Assembly: GCA_004145795.1 (NCBI GenBank)
Contig: SEIO01000010.1
Coordinates: 1-64,000 of the forward strand
DNA: 64,000 nt
DNA from: Lentibacillus lipolyticus
GTDB taxonomy: Bacteria > Bacillota > Bacilli > Bacillales > Amphibacillaceae
Direction of reading: 5' to 3'
The notes under the pieces are model-generated. The model was not told where the DNA came from. It worked only from the letters and a program-made list of their open reading frames with translations, and searched no databases. Both the position numbers and the translations under genes were made by a program. Below are positions 26,656 through 35,928 of this stretch, in pieces. Every line of letters starts with the position of its first letter. Within the stretch, counting starts at the first letter, position 1.

Positions 26656-27966
26656 CTACAAAACGAGCGCAGCAACCCACCCAAACAGGATCAGCGGGAT
26701 ATTAAAGTGAATAAATGTCGGCACACATGTATCCCATATGTGATGGTGCTTCCCGTCGGCATTCAGGCCGGATGTCGGTCCGAGCGTACTATCTGATGCA
26801 GGTGAACCGGCATCCCCAAGTGCTCCGGCAGTACCAATTAATGCCGCCGTAGCCATCGTGGAAAACCCAGCGGCCAGACAGATCGGAACGTAGAGCGCTG
26901 CAATAATCGGTATCGTTCCAAATGACGACCCGATACCTATCGTGACCAAAAGTCCGACTAAAAGCAGTATGATAGCAATCAGTGCCTGGTTATCTCCGAG
27001 AAATCCTGAAGACACTTCCACAAGAGCATCAACGGCACCCGTATCGGTCAACACTTTGCCAAAACCTGACGCAACAAGCATAACAAAGGCGATTTGCCCC
27101 ATCATTGCTATCCCGTCTGCCATGACTTGTTCCCCTTTTCTAAACGGAACAACGACAAGCGCAAACATAAGAATCAATCCCGTCAGCGCGCCGGCAATTA
27201 AATTGCCAAATTGCAGCTGGACGGCCAGTGCTCCAACGATAGCCACCAATGTCAGTAAGTGTTTTTTCGTAAACGTGATATTTTCTGACTCAGGTGCAAT
27301 GAAATCTACCTCACTCCCACCTGCACCAGGAACTGCTTCCCGGTCCTTCCGATACGTGAAGAAAATTGCAATCAAGAGTCCAACGATCATACCAGCCCCC
27401 GGGATCAGCATGGAAAGAGCCGTTTCTCTAATCGTTATATCCGCACCGTTGTCCGTCATTCCATTCATAATCGTCTCATGGAAAAGCAGCCCAAATCCAG
27501 CCGGAATCATAACATAGGGGGCTTTCAGACCAAATGTCAATGCCGTTGCTACACCACGACGGTCTATTTTCATCTCGTCAAAAAGTTTCAGTAATGGTGG
27601 AATTAAAATTGGCACAAACGCAATGTGTACCGGCACCAGGTTTTGTGACAAAGATGCAACACCGGCAATCGCCAAAAGCATCATCGTTTTCTTTCCGGTT
27701 AATACTCTGATTAAAAAATTTACTAAAATAGCCGTAATCCCTGTATAACTAATCGCTACAGCAAACGCACCTAACAAAATATAGCTTAGTGCAGTACTGG
27801 CCTGGCCGCCCATGCCGCTCACCATCAGCTCGATTGACTCAATTACATTCAACCCGGACAACAGACCTGCCGTTATAGCCGCCGCAATAATTGAAATAAT
27901 AACATTAACCCGCAATAAACTGAGAACCGTCAGCACTAATACGGAGATGACAACAACCCATTCCAT
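26656..27966 (-). CDS. yuiF: Na+/H+ antiporter-family membrane transporter (YuiF-like)
   Basis: A 436-residue membrane protein with about 11-12 helices and the inverted-repeat plan of the NhaC/ArsB-like superfamily. It resembles B. subtilis YuiF, annotated as an amino-acid transporter or Na+/H+ antiporter. Conserved polar spots within helices include SLSQNLVPVHIAFVPILIPP and GSSFGTIPIIAALY near the C-terminus, followed by GDAGSPASDSTLGPTSGLNADG. GAGAGGGG precedes the ATG. Substrate uncertain: a sodium-coupled organic-anion or amino-acid carrier fits as well as an antiporter. Confidence 0.8.
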   Translation of the reverse strand: MEWVVVISVLVLTVLSLLRVNVIISIIAAAITAGLLSGLNVIESIELMVSGMGGQASTALSYILLGAFAVAISYTGITAILVNFLIRVLTGKKTMMLLAIAGVASLSQNLVPVHIAFVPILIPPLLKLFDEMKIDRRGVATALTFGLKAPYVMIPAGFGLLFHETIMNGMTDNGADITIRETALSMLIPGAGMIVGLLIAIFFTYRKDREAVPGAGGSEVDFIAPESENITFTKKHLLTLVAIVGALAVQLQFGNLIAGALTGLILMFALVVVPFRKGEQVMADGIAMMGQIAFVMLVASGFGKVLTDTGAVDALVEVSSGFLGDNQALIAIILLLVGLLVTIGIGSSFGTIPIIAALYVPICLAAGFSTMATAALIGTAGALGDAGSPASDSTLGPTSGLNADGKHHHIWDTCVPTFIHFNIPLILFGWVAALVL

Positions 27967-28116
27967 CTATGTTTCCCCTCTCTGTCTCCCTTTTATCACT
28001 TTATTATGATAAAGTAATAAAGCATAGAAATCAACCCCCTGCTTGAGATTTAGCACAAAGGTAAGCGGAAAAAGTTTTTGATTGCACCAATCAGTCAGGA
28101 GCATTATTACTTATGA

Positions 28117-28143
28117 AAAAACCCCGGATTCCCGGGGCTTCTA
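28117..28143 (-). terminator. Terminator of yfkD
   Basis: GCCCCGGG...CCGGGG followed by TTTTTT on the minus strand, 13 bp beyond the yfkD stop. Confidence 0.85.
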
Positions 28144-28155
28144 AACGACTGTTGT

Positions 28156-28971
28156 TTATTGTAATTTAAAGGAAAAAGAAATATGATCCTGAATCGGTAT
28201 CCATGCACCTATACCTTGTTTGGTCACATTTTTTACAACGATGGATTTGTCATGGCCTTTCAACTGAAAGTACACTTCCCCGAACGTCACCTGTCCTTTT
28301 TCGTTCACTGCCGGTGCAAACGCCTGCAATTTACCGAATTCTTTCGGCGGCACATTGTAAGTGTTTTCTTTTTTTGTATTCTTTCCAACAACCGCTGAGT
28401 AGGCAAGCGGCAGTTCAATCTTTTCCTTCGCCCTTAGCAGCATCATCTTCTTTATGTCATCGGGGTTAGCGATTTTGTTTGTCAGTGCGCCTTTTATTTC
28501 CTTCTTTTTTTGCTGGTTATAACGCATTTTTTTCTCTGAATCGCCGCCAATATTGTTCAGTTCATTTGTGTTTATTTTTTGATACTCCCAATTTATGTTC
28601 GTATCCTTTGACTTATAATTCAGCGGCCACCTGCCGATATACACCATCCCCCGGTATCCAAAGGCCAGAGGAGAAGGATTAATAGACGTTTCATTCAGCA
28701 TTTTAATCAAATCGGGATTCGTAATCTTCACATCAGCCCCGTCAACCAATTCCTTTGTCAGGTCACTTGGCTCGACGACTTCCTGATCCTCCGTCGAATT
28801 GGGGTACGTATTTTCCTTGGAAATATTCAGAACATGGCTTGGCACCTCAAATTCTGTTTTTTCCTCATCTTTTTCTTTATCCTTTTCCTTTTCTTTCTCT
28901 TCGGCCATGCCGGTCATAGGAAAAAGAAGTACAAAAGCTAATGCTACTACTAAATACTTCCATTTTTTCAT
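28156..28971 (-). CDS. yfkD: YfkD-like exported protein
   Basis: A 271-residue protein with a clear signal peptide (about residues 1-22, ending GMAEE), a highly charged Lys/Glu tract (EKEKEKDKEKDEEK, about 23-38) and a soluble domain matching the YfkD family of Bacillaceae. I chose the ATG at 28971, which directly precedes the signal peptide and has AAAGGA 8-9 nt upstream; the in-frame start at 29031 would bury the signal sequence. The function of the family is unknown. B. subtilis yfkD also lies close to pdaA. Confidence 0.8.
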   Translation of the reverse strand: MKKWKYLVVALAFVLLFPMTGMAEEKEKEKDKEKDEEKTEFEVPSHVLNISKENTYPNSTEDQEVVEPSDLTKELVDGADVKITNPDLIKMLNETSINPSPLAFGYRGMVYIGRWPLNYKSKDTNINWEYQKINTNELNNIGGDSEKKMRYNQQKKKEIKGALTNKIANPDDIKKMMLLRAKEKIELPLAYSAVVGKNTKKENTYNVPPKEFGKLQAFAPAVNEKGQVTFGEVYFQLKGHDKSIVVKNVTKQGIGAWIPIQDHISFSFKLQ

Positions 28972-29053
28972 GTGTCCCATTCCTTTCTTGAAAAGGTCGC
29001 TTTCGCTTTTACGTATAGTTTTTTCGGACACATGAATATTATACGGTTTATCT

Positions 29054-29449
29054 TCAGCGGCTCAATTCGATTGTTTCAAGGCTTTCCTCAATCGTGATGC
29101 TGTCCTCGACGGAACGGACCATAGAACAATTCTTACGTGCCAGAGCCAGGTTTTTGTACAGCTTGTCATCATCCAGGTGGTAGCCTTTAATGACATAATG
29201 CAGGTCAATCCGTTCAATCCGATTTGCTTCATCCGGATTGCGTTCCACGTTAGCCTGAATAACCAGATCCTCCACTTCTGTTCGCTGCTTCTTTAAAATT
29301 TTGCGGAACACAGAAGCACTGCAGCCGGCGATAGAGGCAACCATTAGCTGAAATGGCCGGAATCCATATGTTTCATCACCGGATATATCCAACTGACCAT
29401 ATTCCAGATCAACTCGCATTCCTTCTTCTTTCAAATGAAAATCCATCAT
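29054..29449 (-). CDS. OsmC/Ohr-family protein
   Basis: A 131-residue thiol peroxidase-like protein of the OsmC family, which reduces organic hydroperoxides through two cysteines. Both are present: AGCSASVFR (near residue 43) and KNCSMVRSV (near 107). FQLMVASIAGCSAS is the typical helix. AAAGGAG lies 10 nt before the ATG. It is closer to the OsmC-like general group than to Ohr proper. It is divergent from the MFS gene. Confidence 0.88.
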   Translation of the reverse strand: MMDFHLKEEGMRVDLEYGQLDISGDETYGFRPFQLMVASIAGCSASVFRKILKKQRTEVEDLVIQANVERNPDEANRIERIDLHYVIKGYHLDDDKLYKNLALARKNCSMVRSVEDSITIEESLETIELSR

Positions 29450-29605
29450 ATCATTTTCGCTCCTTTATATTATGTTTATGCTTCCTTCTTTCCCCTTTAT
29501 CGTACAACACTATGTCAATTTTCATAAAATCATTTGTATTGACCTTCCACATGAAAACAAGTAGATTAAAAACGGATGTGCACCTTTCAAAAGCAGGTGA
29601 TGCAA

Positions 29606-30778
29606 ATGGTTTCAGCAAACACTCGATTTTGGATATTGATTTCTCTTGTGTTCATTTCCGGCTTTTCACAAGGGATGATTCTGCCGCTGATGGGCATTAT
29701 CCTGGAACAGAATAATGTGCCTTCTTCGATTAATGGCTTGCATGCAACTGGGCTATATATTGGCATCCTCATCGCATCGCCTTTTATGGAAAAACCATTA
29801 CGTAAATTTGGTTTTAAACCACTGATTATGGCAGGCGGCGTACTTGTTTTCTTGTCCATGGCATTATTTCCTTTTTGGCAGGCATTGTGGTTTTGGTTTA
29901 TCTTGCGCCTGACCATCGGCATCGGTGACAATATGCTTCATTTTGGCACGCAAACGTGGATAACAACAACCAGTGCAAAGGAATCTCGCGGGAAAAACAT
30001 ATCATTTTACGGTTTGTCATTTGGCTTGGGATTTACAATTGGACCGTTAATGACACGGCTTCTTGAAATTAACCAAGCACTGCCTTTCCTCGTTTCTGCT
30101 GCCCTTAGCGCCCTTGTCTTGTCCTCAATGTTTTTCGTCCGGAACAAATGGCCTGATGATGACGACATACATACAAGCAGTACTTCCAATTCCCTAAGCC
30201 GATTCATTCAAACTGGAAAAATCGCCTGGGTTGCTTTTTTGCCAGCATTTGGCTATGGCTTTTTAGAAGCAACGTTGCATGGCATCTTTCCGGTTTATGG
30301 ATTGCGCATTGGGCACGATGTGGACACCCTTTCGTTAATCATTCCATGTTTTGCGGCAGGAAGTATTGTGACACAAATTCCATTAGGCATATTCAGCGAT
30401 CGTATCGGGAGACGAAAGATTTTATTAGTCATCCTGGCAGGCGGTTTTGCATGTTTTCTTTTGGCAGCGGCGTTCGAAACATCGGTTATAGCATTATTTA
30501 CTGCGTTTACTGTATCCGGTATGCTGGTTGGATCGCTATATTCATTAAGTATTGCGTTTATGACCGACTTGCTGCCCGCGTCTCTTTTGCCGGCAGGAAA
30601 TCTGATGATAGGTATTTCGTTCAGCATTGGCAGTATTACGGGGCCATTTTTAAGTGGGGTATTTATGGACATCTTCCCTGGTGTTTCGTTCTTTAATGTC
30701 ATTATGTTCATCCTTGCCGTATTGTTAGTTGTGATTTACTTCAAGCATGACAAACATCCGCAGTATAGCGCTGAATAG
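29606..30778 (+). CDS. MFS transporter (YfkF-like)
   Basis: A 390-residue, 12-helix major facilitator with the loop 2-3 motif region following FMEKPLRKFGFKPL and a second-half motif SDRIGRRKILL near residue 265. The start at 29606 is favoured by AGGTGATG 6 nt upstream; an in-frame start at 29576 lacks a ribosome site. It is most like drug/sugar efflux-type MFS proteins such as YfkF. It ends at a shared bidirectional terminator with the ABC permease gene. Confidence 0.85.
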   Translation: MVSANTRFWILISLVFISGFSQGMILPLMGIILEQNNVPSSINGLHATGLYIGILIASPFMEKPLRKFGFKPLIMAGGVLVFLSMALFPFWQALWFWFILRLTIGIGDNMLHFGTQTWITTTSAKESRGKNISFYGLSFGLGFTIGPLMTRLLEINQALPFLVSAALSALVLSSMFFVRNKWPDDDDIHTSSTSNSLSRFIQTGKIAWVAFLPAFGYGFLEATLHGIFPVYGLRIGHDVDTLSLIIPCFAAGSIVTQIPLGIFSDRIGRRKILLVILAGGFACFLLAAAFETSVIALFTAFTVSGMLVGSLYSLSIAFMTDLLPASLLPAGNLMIGISFSIGSITGPFLSGVFMDIFPGVSFFNVIMFILAVLLVVIYFKHDKHPQYSAE

Positions 30779-30834
30779 AAAAGAAGCTGGGACAAGAGTA
30801 ATTTTTGATTTTCGTTATGTCCCAGCCTCTTTTT
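30779..30834. terminator. Bidirectional terminator
   Basis: AAGAAGCTGGGACA and TGTCCCAGCCTCTTTTTCTT form an imperfect stem between the converging MFS and ABC permease genes. Confidence 0.78.
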
Positions 30835-30836
30835 CT

Positions 30837-31514
30837 TCATATAAACTTACTGTATCTTGCTTCAAGCCTGTCTTGCATAAAGGAAATGAGTACACACAGC
30901 GGCCAATAGATCAGTGCGACCAGAATATACAGTGTCATGGCGTCAAATTCCCGGCCGACGGCTATCTGGGTTCGCTGAAACAATTCCGGAACCGTAATGA
31001 CTGCTGCCAGTGATGTTGCCTTCACGATATCCATGAATACATTGGTGAGCGGAGGAATTGCAATCCTCGCTGCTTGCGGCAAAATGACGAACCACAATGT
31101 TTTCCAATAACCCATATTCAATGATTTGGCCGCTTCCCATTGACCATGATCAATACTATTCAATGACGAACGATCGATTTCCGCAATATAGGCTGCACTG
31201 TTCAATCCAAAGCCAATCGATGCTGCCACAATCGCCCCAAGTTCCAATCCTATATACGGAAGACCAAAATACAGAATAAAAAGAAATACAAGAATAGGCG
31301 TCCCCCGCATAAAGGAAATGTAAATACGTGCGGGCCAACGCAACGCTATGTATTCCGAACTGCGCATCAAAGCCAGAAACAGCCCCAGTAAAAGGCCTAT
31401 TGCCATACCGGCAACTGCAACACCAATGGTTGCCGGCAGGCCTTCCAAAATGAATGGCAAGGTTTCCCATGCCAGTCGAACATCAAACACCCCACCAAAA
31501 TCAAATCCATTCAT
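30837..31514 (-). CDS. Polar amino-acid ABC transporter permease
   Basis: A 225-residue HisMQ-type permease with about five membrane helices and the cytoplasmic EAA-like loop AAKSLNMGYWKTLWFVILPQAARIAIPPLTN (about residues 125-155), which docks an ATPase. It starts 3 bp after the stop of the substrate-binding gene, so the two are translationally linked. No ATP-binding subunit gene is on either side, which is unusual, since such loci normally end with one. It probably uses an ATPase encoded elsewhere. Confidence 0.9.
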   Translation of the reverse strand: MNGFDFGGVFDVRLAWETLPFILEGLPATIGVAVAGMAIGLLLGLFLALMRSSEYIALRWPARIYISFMRGTPILVFLFILYFGLPYIGLELGAIVAASIGFGLNSAAYIAEIDRSSLNSIDHGQWEAAKSLNMGYWKTLWFVILPQAARIAIPPLTNVFMDIVKATSLAAVITVPELFQRTQIAVGREFDAMTLYILVALIYWPLCVLISFMQDRLEARYSKFI

Positions 31515-31517
31515 ACA

Positions 31518-32384
31518 TTAAAAGTCCAATCCATCAATTTCCCGGATGTCGCCTTCAGGCTTTTTCGAAGCATCCTCTTTATAGAATTCTTTCGCCAGTT
31601 CCGTTAATGTACCGTCTTCCCGCATATCTGCCAAGACGTTGTTTACTTCCGTCGTCAACTTATCCGCTCCATCCTGCATAATGACTCCCTGTCTTGTCGG
31701 GTGAAATTTTAATTCCGGATGCAACGTTAAATCGAATTCCGGAAAAGCAGCAATTCCAAATTTGGAAAGGTAATAATCATTAATAACAACATCTGTTCTG
31801 CCGTTATTCACATCGCGAAGATAGGCCTCATTTGGAGCGTTCCCATACGTTTTAACTTCCGCCCCGAATTTACGGGCAATTTGGCTGTAAACAGTGGAAG
31901 CAGCCCCACCAGCTTTTTTGCCTTCCAGATCTTCCAACTTATGTATGCCTGAATAGTCCTCTTTTCTTACGACCATGGTTGTATACGAATATTTAATCGG
32001 GTCAGTAAAATTGAATTTCTTTTTCCGTTTATCGGTTATCCCCATGCCTGCCATATCAATTCTGCCGCTTTTAATGGCGGCTAAGACACTGTCAAAACCA
32101 ATAATTTCAAATGTTATATCCAAGTCAAGCCGCTTTGCAATTTCACGCATTACTTCCACTTCATAACCTGTGAGCTGATCTTTGCCTTTTCCCTCTCCTT
32201 CATAATAGGAAGCCGCAATCAGCGTTCCAGATGTACCAACCACAATCTCACCAGCATCCTGGATTTCTTCCCATTTTTTATTCATATTTGCCTCTTCTTT
32301 GCTCCCTGAAGTGTTGTCATCACAAGCACTTAAAGCGAAGACGATGACAAGTAACACAACTGCAGTTGCTTTCTTCATGACCAT
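31518..32384 (-). CDS. Amino-acid ABC transporter substrate-binding lipoprotein
   Basis: A 288-residue cluster-3 (SBP_bac_3) binding protein. The lipoprotein signal has lipobox LSAC (Cys near residue 21). Then come LTGYEVEVMREIAKRLDLDITFE and GRIDMAGMGITDKRKKKFNFTDPI, the usual ligand-site segments with the conserved Arg/Asp for alpha-amino and carboxyl groups. GGGGGAGAG precedes the ATG. It is likely a polar amino acid or cystine receptor; the ligand is not resolved. The promoter is at 32432-32460. Confidence 0.9.
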   Translation of the reverse strand: MVMKKATAVVLLVIVFALSACDDNTSGSKEEANMNKKWEEIQDAGEIVVGTSGTLIAASYYEGEGKGKDQLTGYEVEVMREIAKRLDLDITFEIIGFDSVLAAIKSGRIDMAGMGITDKRKKKFNFTDPIKYSYTTMVVRKEDYSGIHKLEDLEGKKAGGAASTVYSQIARKFGAEVKTYGNAPNEAYLRDVNNGRTDVVINDYYLSKFGIAAFPEFDLTLHPELKFHPTRQGVIMQDGADKLTTEVNNVLADMREDGTLTELAKEFYKEDASKKPEGDIREIDGLDF

Positions 32385-32431
32385 ACGCTCGTCTCTCCCC
32401 CTACTATTGTTATATACATAAAATCATATTG

Positions 32432-32460
32432 ATTATAACTGCACACACTAATTATATCAA
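32432..32460 (-). promoter_or_regulatory. Sigma-A promoter of the amino-acid ABC genes
   Basis: TTGATA (32455-32460) and TATAAT (32432-32437), 17-bp spacer, minus strand. Confidence 0.75.
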
Positions 32461-32530
32461 TATTATAACAATCTGTATTATATAATTTGAAAAACTGTAT
32501 TGGTCAACCGCTCATTTTTCTGTTTATTTG

Positions 32531-32559
32531 TTGACATCATTGCTAAGTCACGGTATTAT
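32531..32559 (+). promoter_or_regulatory. Sigma-A promoter of the zosA-like gene
   Basis: TTGACA (32531-32536) and TATTAT (32554-32559) with a 17-bp spacer. The start point falls just upstream of the PerR box. Confidence 0.75.
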
Positions 32560-32576
32560 TAATAATACATATTATA

Positions 32577-32591
32577 TTAAAATTATTATAA
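32577..32591. promoter_or_regulatory. PerR box upstream of the zosA-like gene
   Basis: TTAAAATTATTATAA matches the PerR consensus at 13 of 14 fixed positions. It lies about 10-25 bp after the predicted transcription start, suited to a roadblock. Confidence 0.78.
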
Positions 32592-32674
32592 AGTATACAC
32601 ACTCTGTTTCACAACTGGCATACATGTGTTTATAGCAAATGATTATTATTCTCAATTACGTAGGAGGGATGAAA

Positions 32675-34600
32675 ATGGAAGCCAAGTCAATCGCAATGGA
32701 GCGCCCGGAACAAGATAAACCACACACGTCCCCCACTGGCAAACGAAGCAATCTCTTGGAACATAGTGAATTGATTGCGGCGCTTGTCAGCGGACTTATC
32801 ATTCTAGTTGCATGGATACTGGAAAATAGCATGACGACCGGCTGGTGGATTTCCCTTCACTTAGCTGCATTTATAATTGGCGGCTATGCCAAGGCAAAAG
32901 AAGGTATTCTTGAAACGATTAATAATAAAGAATTGAACGTTGAAATGCTGATGGTTATTGCGGCTATCGGAGCAGCAGCTATCGGCTATTGGACGGAAGG
33001 TGCTATACTCATCTTCATTTTCGCTTTATCTGGTGCGCTGGAAACATATACAATGAATAAAAGCAGCCGTGAAATATCTTCTCTGATGGAGATGCAGCCG
33101 GAAGAAGCAATCCGAGTAAAGAACGGTCAGAAAGAATTAGTATCCGTTTCAGATCTGCATACAGGTGACTATATTTTCATTCGTGCAAGCGAGCGTATCC
33201 CAGCAGATGGCAAAATCGTCAAAGGAGCCACCTCCGTCGACGAAAGTGCCATTACAGGTGAATCCGTTCCAGTCACGAAGGCCAATAATCATGACGTATT
33301 TGCCGGCACTATCGCACTTGATGGATCCATTACAGTTCAAGTAACCAAACCTGCCAGTGAAACCTTGTTCCAAAAAATTATTCAGCTTGTTCAAGATGCA
33401 CAGGACGAAAAATCACCATCACAACTATTTATCGAACGGTTTGAAGGAATCTATGTAAAGATAGTGCTGGCTGTCGTAGCGGCGATGATGGTGTTGCCAT
33501 CAATGCTGTTCGGCTGGTCAATCTCCGAAAGCATATACCGTGCCATGATTTTGCTGGTGGTGGCGTCCCCTTGTGCACTGGTTGCATCCATCATGCCGGC
33601 GACCCTCTCGGCCATATCCCAAAGCGCCAAAAAGGGCGTCCTGTTTAAAGGCGGTGTCCATCTGGAGAGTCTGGATAGCATGAACGCAGTTGCGTTTGAT
33701 AAAACTGGCACGCTGACAAACGGAAAACCGGCAGTCACTGATTTACTCATTCTGCCAGGCGAGGATCGTCATTATATCATGGATGTAGTGGCGGCAATGG
33801 AAAGTGAATCTACACATCCGCTCGCACAGGCAATCACTGAACATGCCGGACCAAATGTTTCAACTGTTCCTGTGCAGCAAGTTAAAACGGTCAGCGGAAA
33901 CGGCATCACTGCAATGGTCAATCATGTAAAATGGGAAATCGGCAAAGCATCTTTTGTCGGGAAAGAAAAAGCATTCCATTTTCAAAATGGCGCAGCACAA
34001 CGACTGGCCAGTGAGGGAAAGACGGTTATTTTCGTCAAGGCTGATAACCGGATTGTGGCGCTTTACGCTTTGAAAGATACGATCCGCGAAGATACGAAAG
34101 AGACCATTCATGCATTAAAACAACAAGGTATTCACACCATTATGCTGACTGGTGACAATGAAGAAACAGCTAAAGCTATTGCGGAAGAAGCCGGCGTCGA
34201 TCACTTCATAGCAGAGTGTCTGCCAGGAGAAAAAGCAGATCATATAAAGCACCTCCGTCAGCAATACGGGCAGGTCGCCATGGTTGGTGACGGCATTAAT
34301 GATGCACCGGCGCTAGCAGCTGCCGACGCAGGTATTGCGATGGGAGAAGGAACAGACGTAGCACTGGAAACAGCCGATATTGTCCTAATGAAGAACGAAT
34401 TACCTAAAATTACAAACGCCATGACGCTTTCCAGCCGGATGAACAAGGTCGTTAAACAAAACATCATTTTTTCCCTGGCTGTCATCGTTGTCCTTATCGC
34501 ATCCAACTTCACGCAGATACTTGATATGCCATTAGGTGTCATCGGGCACGAAGGAAGTACCATCCTGGTCATCCTAAACGGACTCCGGTTATTACAATAA
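32675..34600 (+). CDS. zosA: Heavy-metal P1B-type ATPase, zinc type (ZosA-like)
   Basis: A 641-residue metal-pumping ATPase. It lacks an N-terminal metal-binding HMA domain, as does B. subtilis ZosA. Six to eight membrane helices are present, with ASPCALVAS (CPx-type SPC motif, near residue 305), ITGESVP (actuator), DKTGTLTNGKP (phosphorylated Asp near 350), the HP locus SESTHPLAQA, and MLTGDNEETAKA / VGDGINDAPALAAA. AGGAGGG lies 6 nt before the ATG at 32675; the nearby ATG at 32669 and the distal one at 32639 fit less well. A PerR box upstream links it to peroxide stress and supports the ZosA assignment (Zn(II) uptake). Direction and metal still need testing, since CadA-type exporters share these motifs. 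Confidence 0.88.
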   Translation: MEAKSIAMERPEQDKPHTSPTGKRSNLLEHSELIAALVSGLIILVAWILENSMTTGWWISLHLAAFIIGGYAKAKEGILETINNKELNVEMLMVIAAIGAAAIGYWTEGAILIFIFALSGALETYTMNKSSREISSLMEMQPEEAIRVKNGQKELVSVSDLHTGDYIFIRASERIPADGKIVKGATSVDESAITGESVPVTKANNHDVFAGTIALDGSITVQVTKPASETLFQKIIQLVQDAQDEKSPSQLFIERFEGIYVKIVLAVVAAMMVLPSMLFGWSISESIYRAMILLVVASPCALVASIMPATLSAISQSAKKGVLFKGGVHLESLDSMNAVAFDKTGTLTNGKPAVTDLLILPGEDRHYIMDVVAAMESESTHPLAQAITEHAGPNVSTVPVQQVKTVSGNGITAMVNHVKWEIGKASFVGKEKAFHFQNGAAQRLASEGKTVIFVKADNRIVALYALKDTIREDTKETIHALKQQGIHTIMLTGDNEETAKAIAEEAGVDHFIAECLPGEKADHIKHLRQQYGQVAMVGDGINDAPALAAADAGIAMGEGTDVALETADIVLMKNELPKITNAMTLSSRMNKVVKQNIIFSLAVIVVLIASNFTQILDMPLGVIGHEGSTILVILNGLRLLQ

Positions 34601-34740
34601 ACATGATAAATGAGATATTTTCGTATAAGGTTGGGATAAACTTCATACACACTGTCGCTGTTCCTGCAGGAGCCTTCTTGCATTTCCTCCACTTGTGTTG
34701 TGCAATGCAAATTTATTTATTGCTTGATATAGGCAATAAG

Positions 34741-34962
34741 TACACGTAAATCAGAAAACCTCTGCCAGCGAAGGCAATCTACGCAGACTCCTATGGGAAC
34801 AGCACGCGTCCGAAGACCTCGCAGAAAGCGTGGTTCAAAGGCTAAGAACGCCACGTCCTGTGGCAACGCCTTTGTGACCAACGTCCTGTTGGCCCGAGGC
34901 TGAGGCCGTGCCCATGGAAAGCGAAGTAGATTGCCGGAGCGCCTAAGAGCACTTAACGGTAA
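34741..34962. repeat. Structured intergenic repeat with inverted ends
   Basis: GGCAATCTAC (34773-34782) and GTAGATTGCC (34926-34935) are perfect inverted ends. The similarity continues inward on both sides to an ATGGG segment. Inside are two short hairpins with the same loop: GCCACGTCCTGTGGC and CCAACGTCCTGTTGG. The base composition differs from the flanks and there is no open frame. I recall similar sequence scattered between genes in related Bacillaceae, but only one copy lies here. It is probably a non-autonomous dispersed element. Confidence 0.6.
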
Positions 34963-34984
34963 TTAAAACGGAAAAAAACTTAAA

Positions 34985-35040
34985 AGAAAAAATCCGAACT
35001 GATTTCAACAAAAATGTTGAATCACCGTTCGGATTTTTCA
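34985..35040. terminator. Terminator of yfkH
   Basis: AAAATCCGAAC and GTTCGGATTTTT form the outer stem, with TTCAACA...TGTTGAA stacked inside. It ends 25 bp from the yfkH stop. Confidence 0.85.
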
Positions 35041-35064
35041 TTGTTTCCTCCATTGTTCCAGCCT

Positions 35065-35898
35065 CTATTTTTTATCACTTTGGATATGACGCGCTCTCAG
35101 CGTAGCATTAATGACGCCGCCAAGCATGATGATGATACCTGATAAATAAAACCAAATCATCAATACGATGACCGTCCCAAGGCTTCCATACGTCGCGGAA
35201 TAATTGCCCATCGAGCTGACATAAAAAGAGAATGCCAACGAGGTCAGCTGCCAGCCAACTGTCGCAAACAGCGCACCCCATACCACATTTTTGAAATATA
35301 TCCGTTTATTGGGCGCCATTTTGTACAATGCCACCAGAACAATAAAGAAAACGACCGATGATATAACCCAGCGCATGGCATTCCATACTTGCAGAAACAC
35401 CTCGGACGCCCCAAAAAACGTGAAAATATAGACACCAATGGCTTTCCCGAAAATAGGCAGCAAAAAGGCTATAAAAATAACGGCAATCATCGCAATCGTC
35501 AAAACGATAGCAATCAGACGTGTAACAATAAACGAACGGTCTTCATCCACGTTATACGCCCGGTTGAATCCGCGCATGATTGCATTAATGCCATTCGAAG
35601 CCGACCACAGCGTCCCAATTATACCAATCGACAACAGCTGTCCGTTCTGATTATTGACCAGCTGACGAACATTCTCCTGAATAAGATCTGCTATTTTCCC
35701 CGGTGCGTACGTTTCAATAAACTCAATGATAGCAAGATCATCCAGGGGCAGATACCCTACCAAGGTCATTAAAAACAGCAGAAACGGGAATAAGGAAAGC
35801 AGGAAAAAGTAAGCCAGTTGTGCGCCTAAGCCAAATATATCATCATCGGTAATCCGCTGGTATAGTTTTTTGACGAAATCCTTGCCTTCCTCCCACAT
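35065..35898 (-). CDS. yfkH: YihY/BrkB-family inner-membrane protein (YfkH)
   Basis: A 277-residue membrane protein with six helices, of the YihY/virulence-factor BrkB family (formerly, and wrongly, called RNase BN). Typical segments are GLGAQLAYFFLLSLFPFLLFL, LWSASNGINAIMRGFNRAYN and GSLGTVIVLMIWFYLSGIIIMLGGVINA. Transport or lipid-related roles have been suggested for the family; none is proven. The order yfkJ-yfkI-yfkH, with short gaps, is that of B. subtilis. Confidence 0.88.
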   Translation of the reverse strand: MWEEGKDFVKKLYQRITDDDIFGLGAQLAYFFLLSLFPFLLFLMTLVGYLPLDDLAIIEFIETYAPGKIADLIQENVRQLVNNQNGQLLSIGIIGTLWSASNGINAIMRGFNRAYNVDEDRSFIVTRLIAIVLTIAMIAVIFIAFLLPIFGKAIGVYIFTFFGASEVFLQVWNAMRWVISSVVFFIVLVALYKMAPNKRIYFKNVVWGALFATVGWQLTSLAFSFYVSSMGNYSATYGSLGTVIVLMIWFYLSGIIIMLGGVINATLRARHIQSDKK

Positions 35899-35928
35899 CC
35901 TATCAGCCTCACATCAGTTGTTCCCTTG

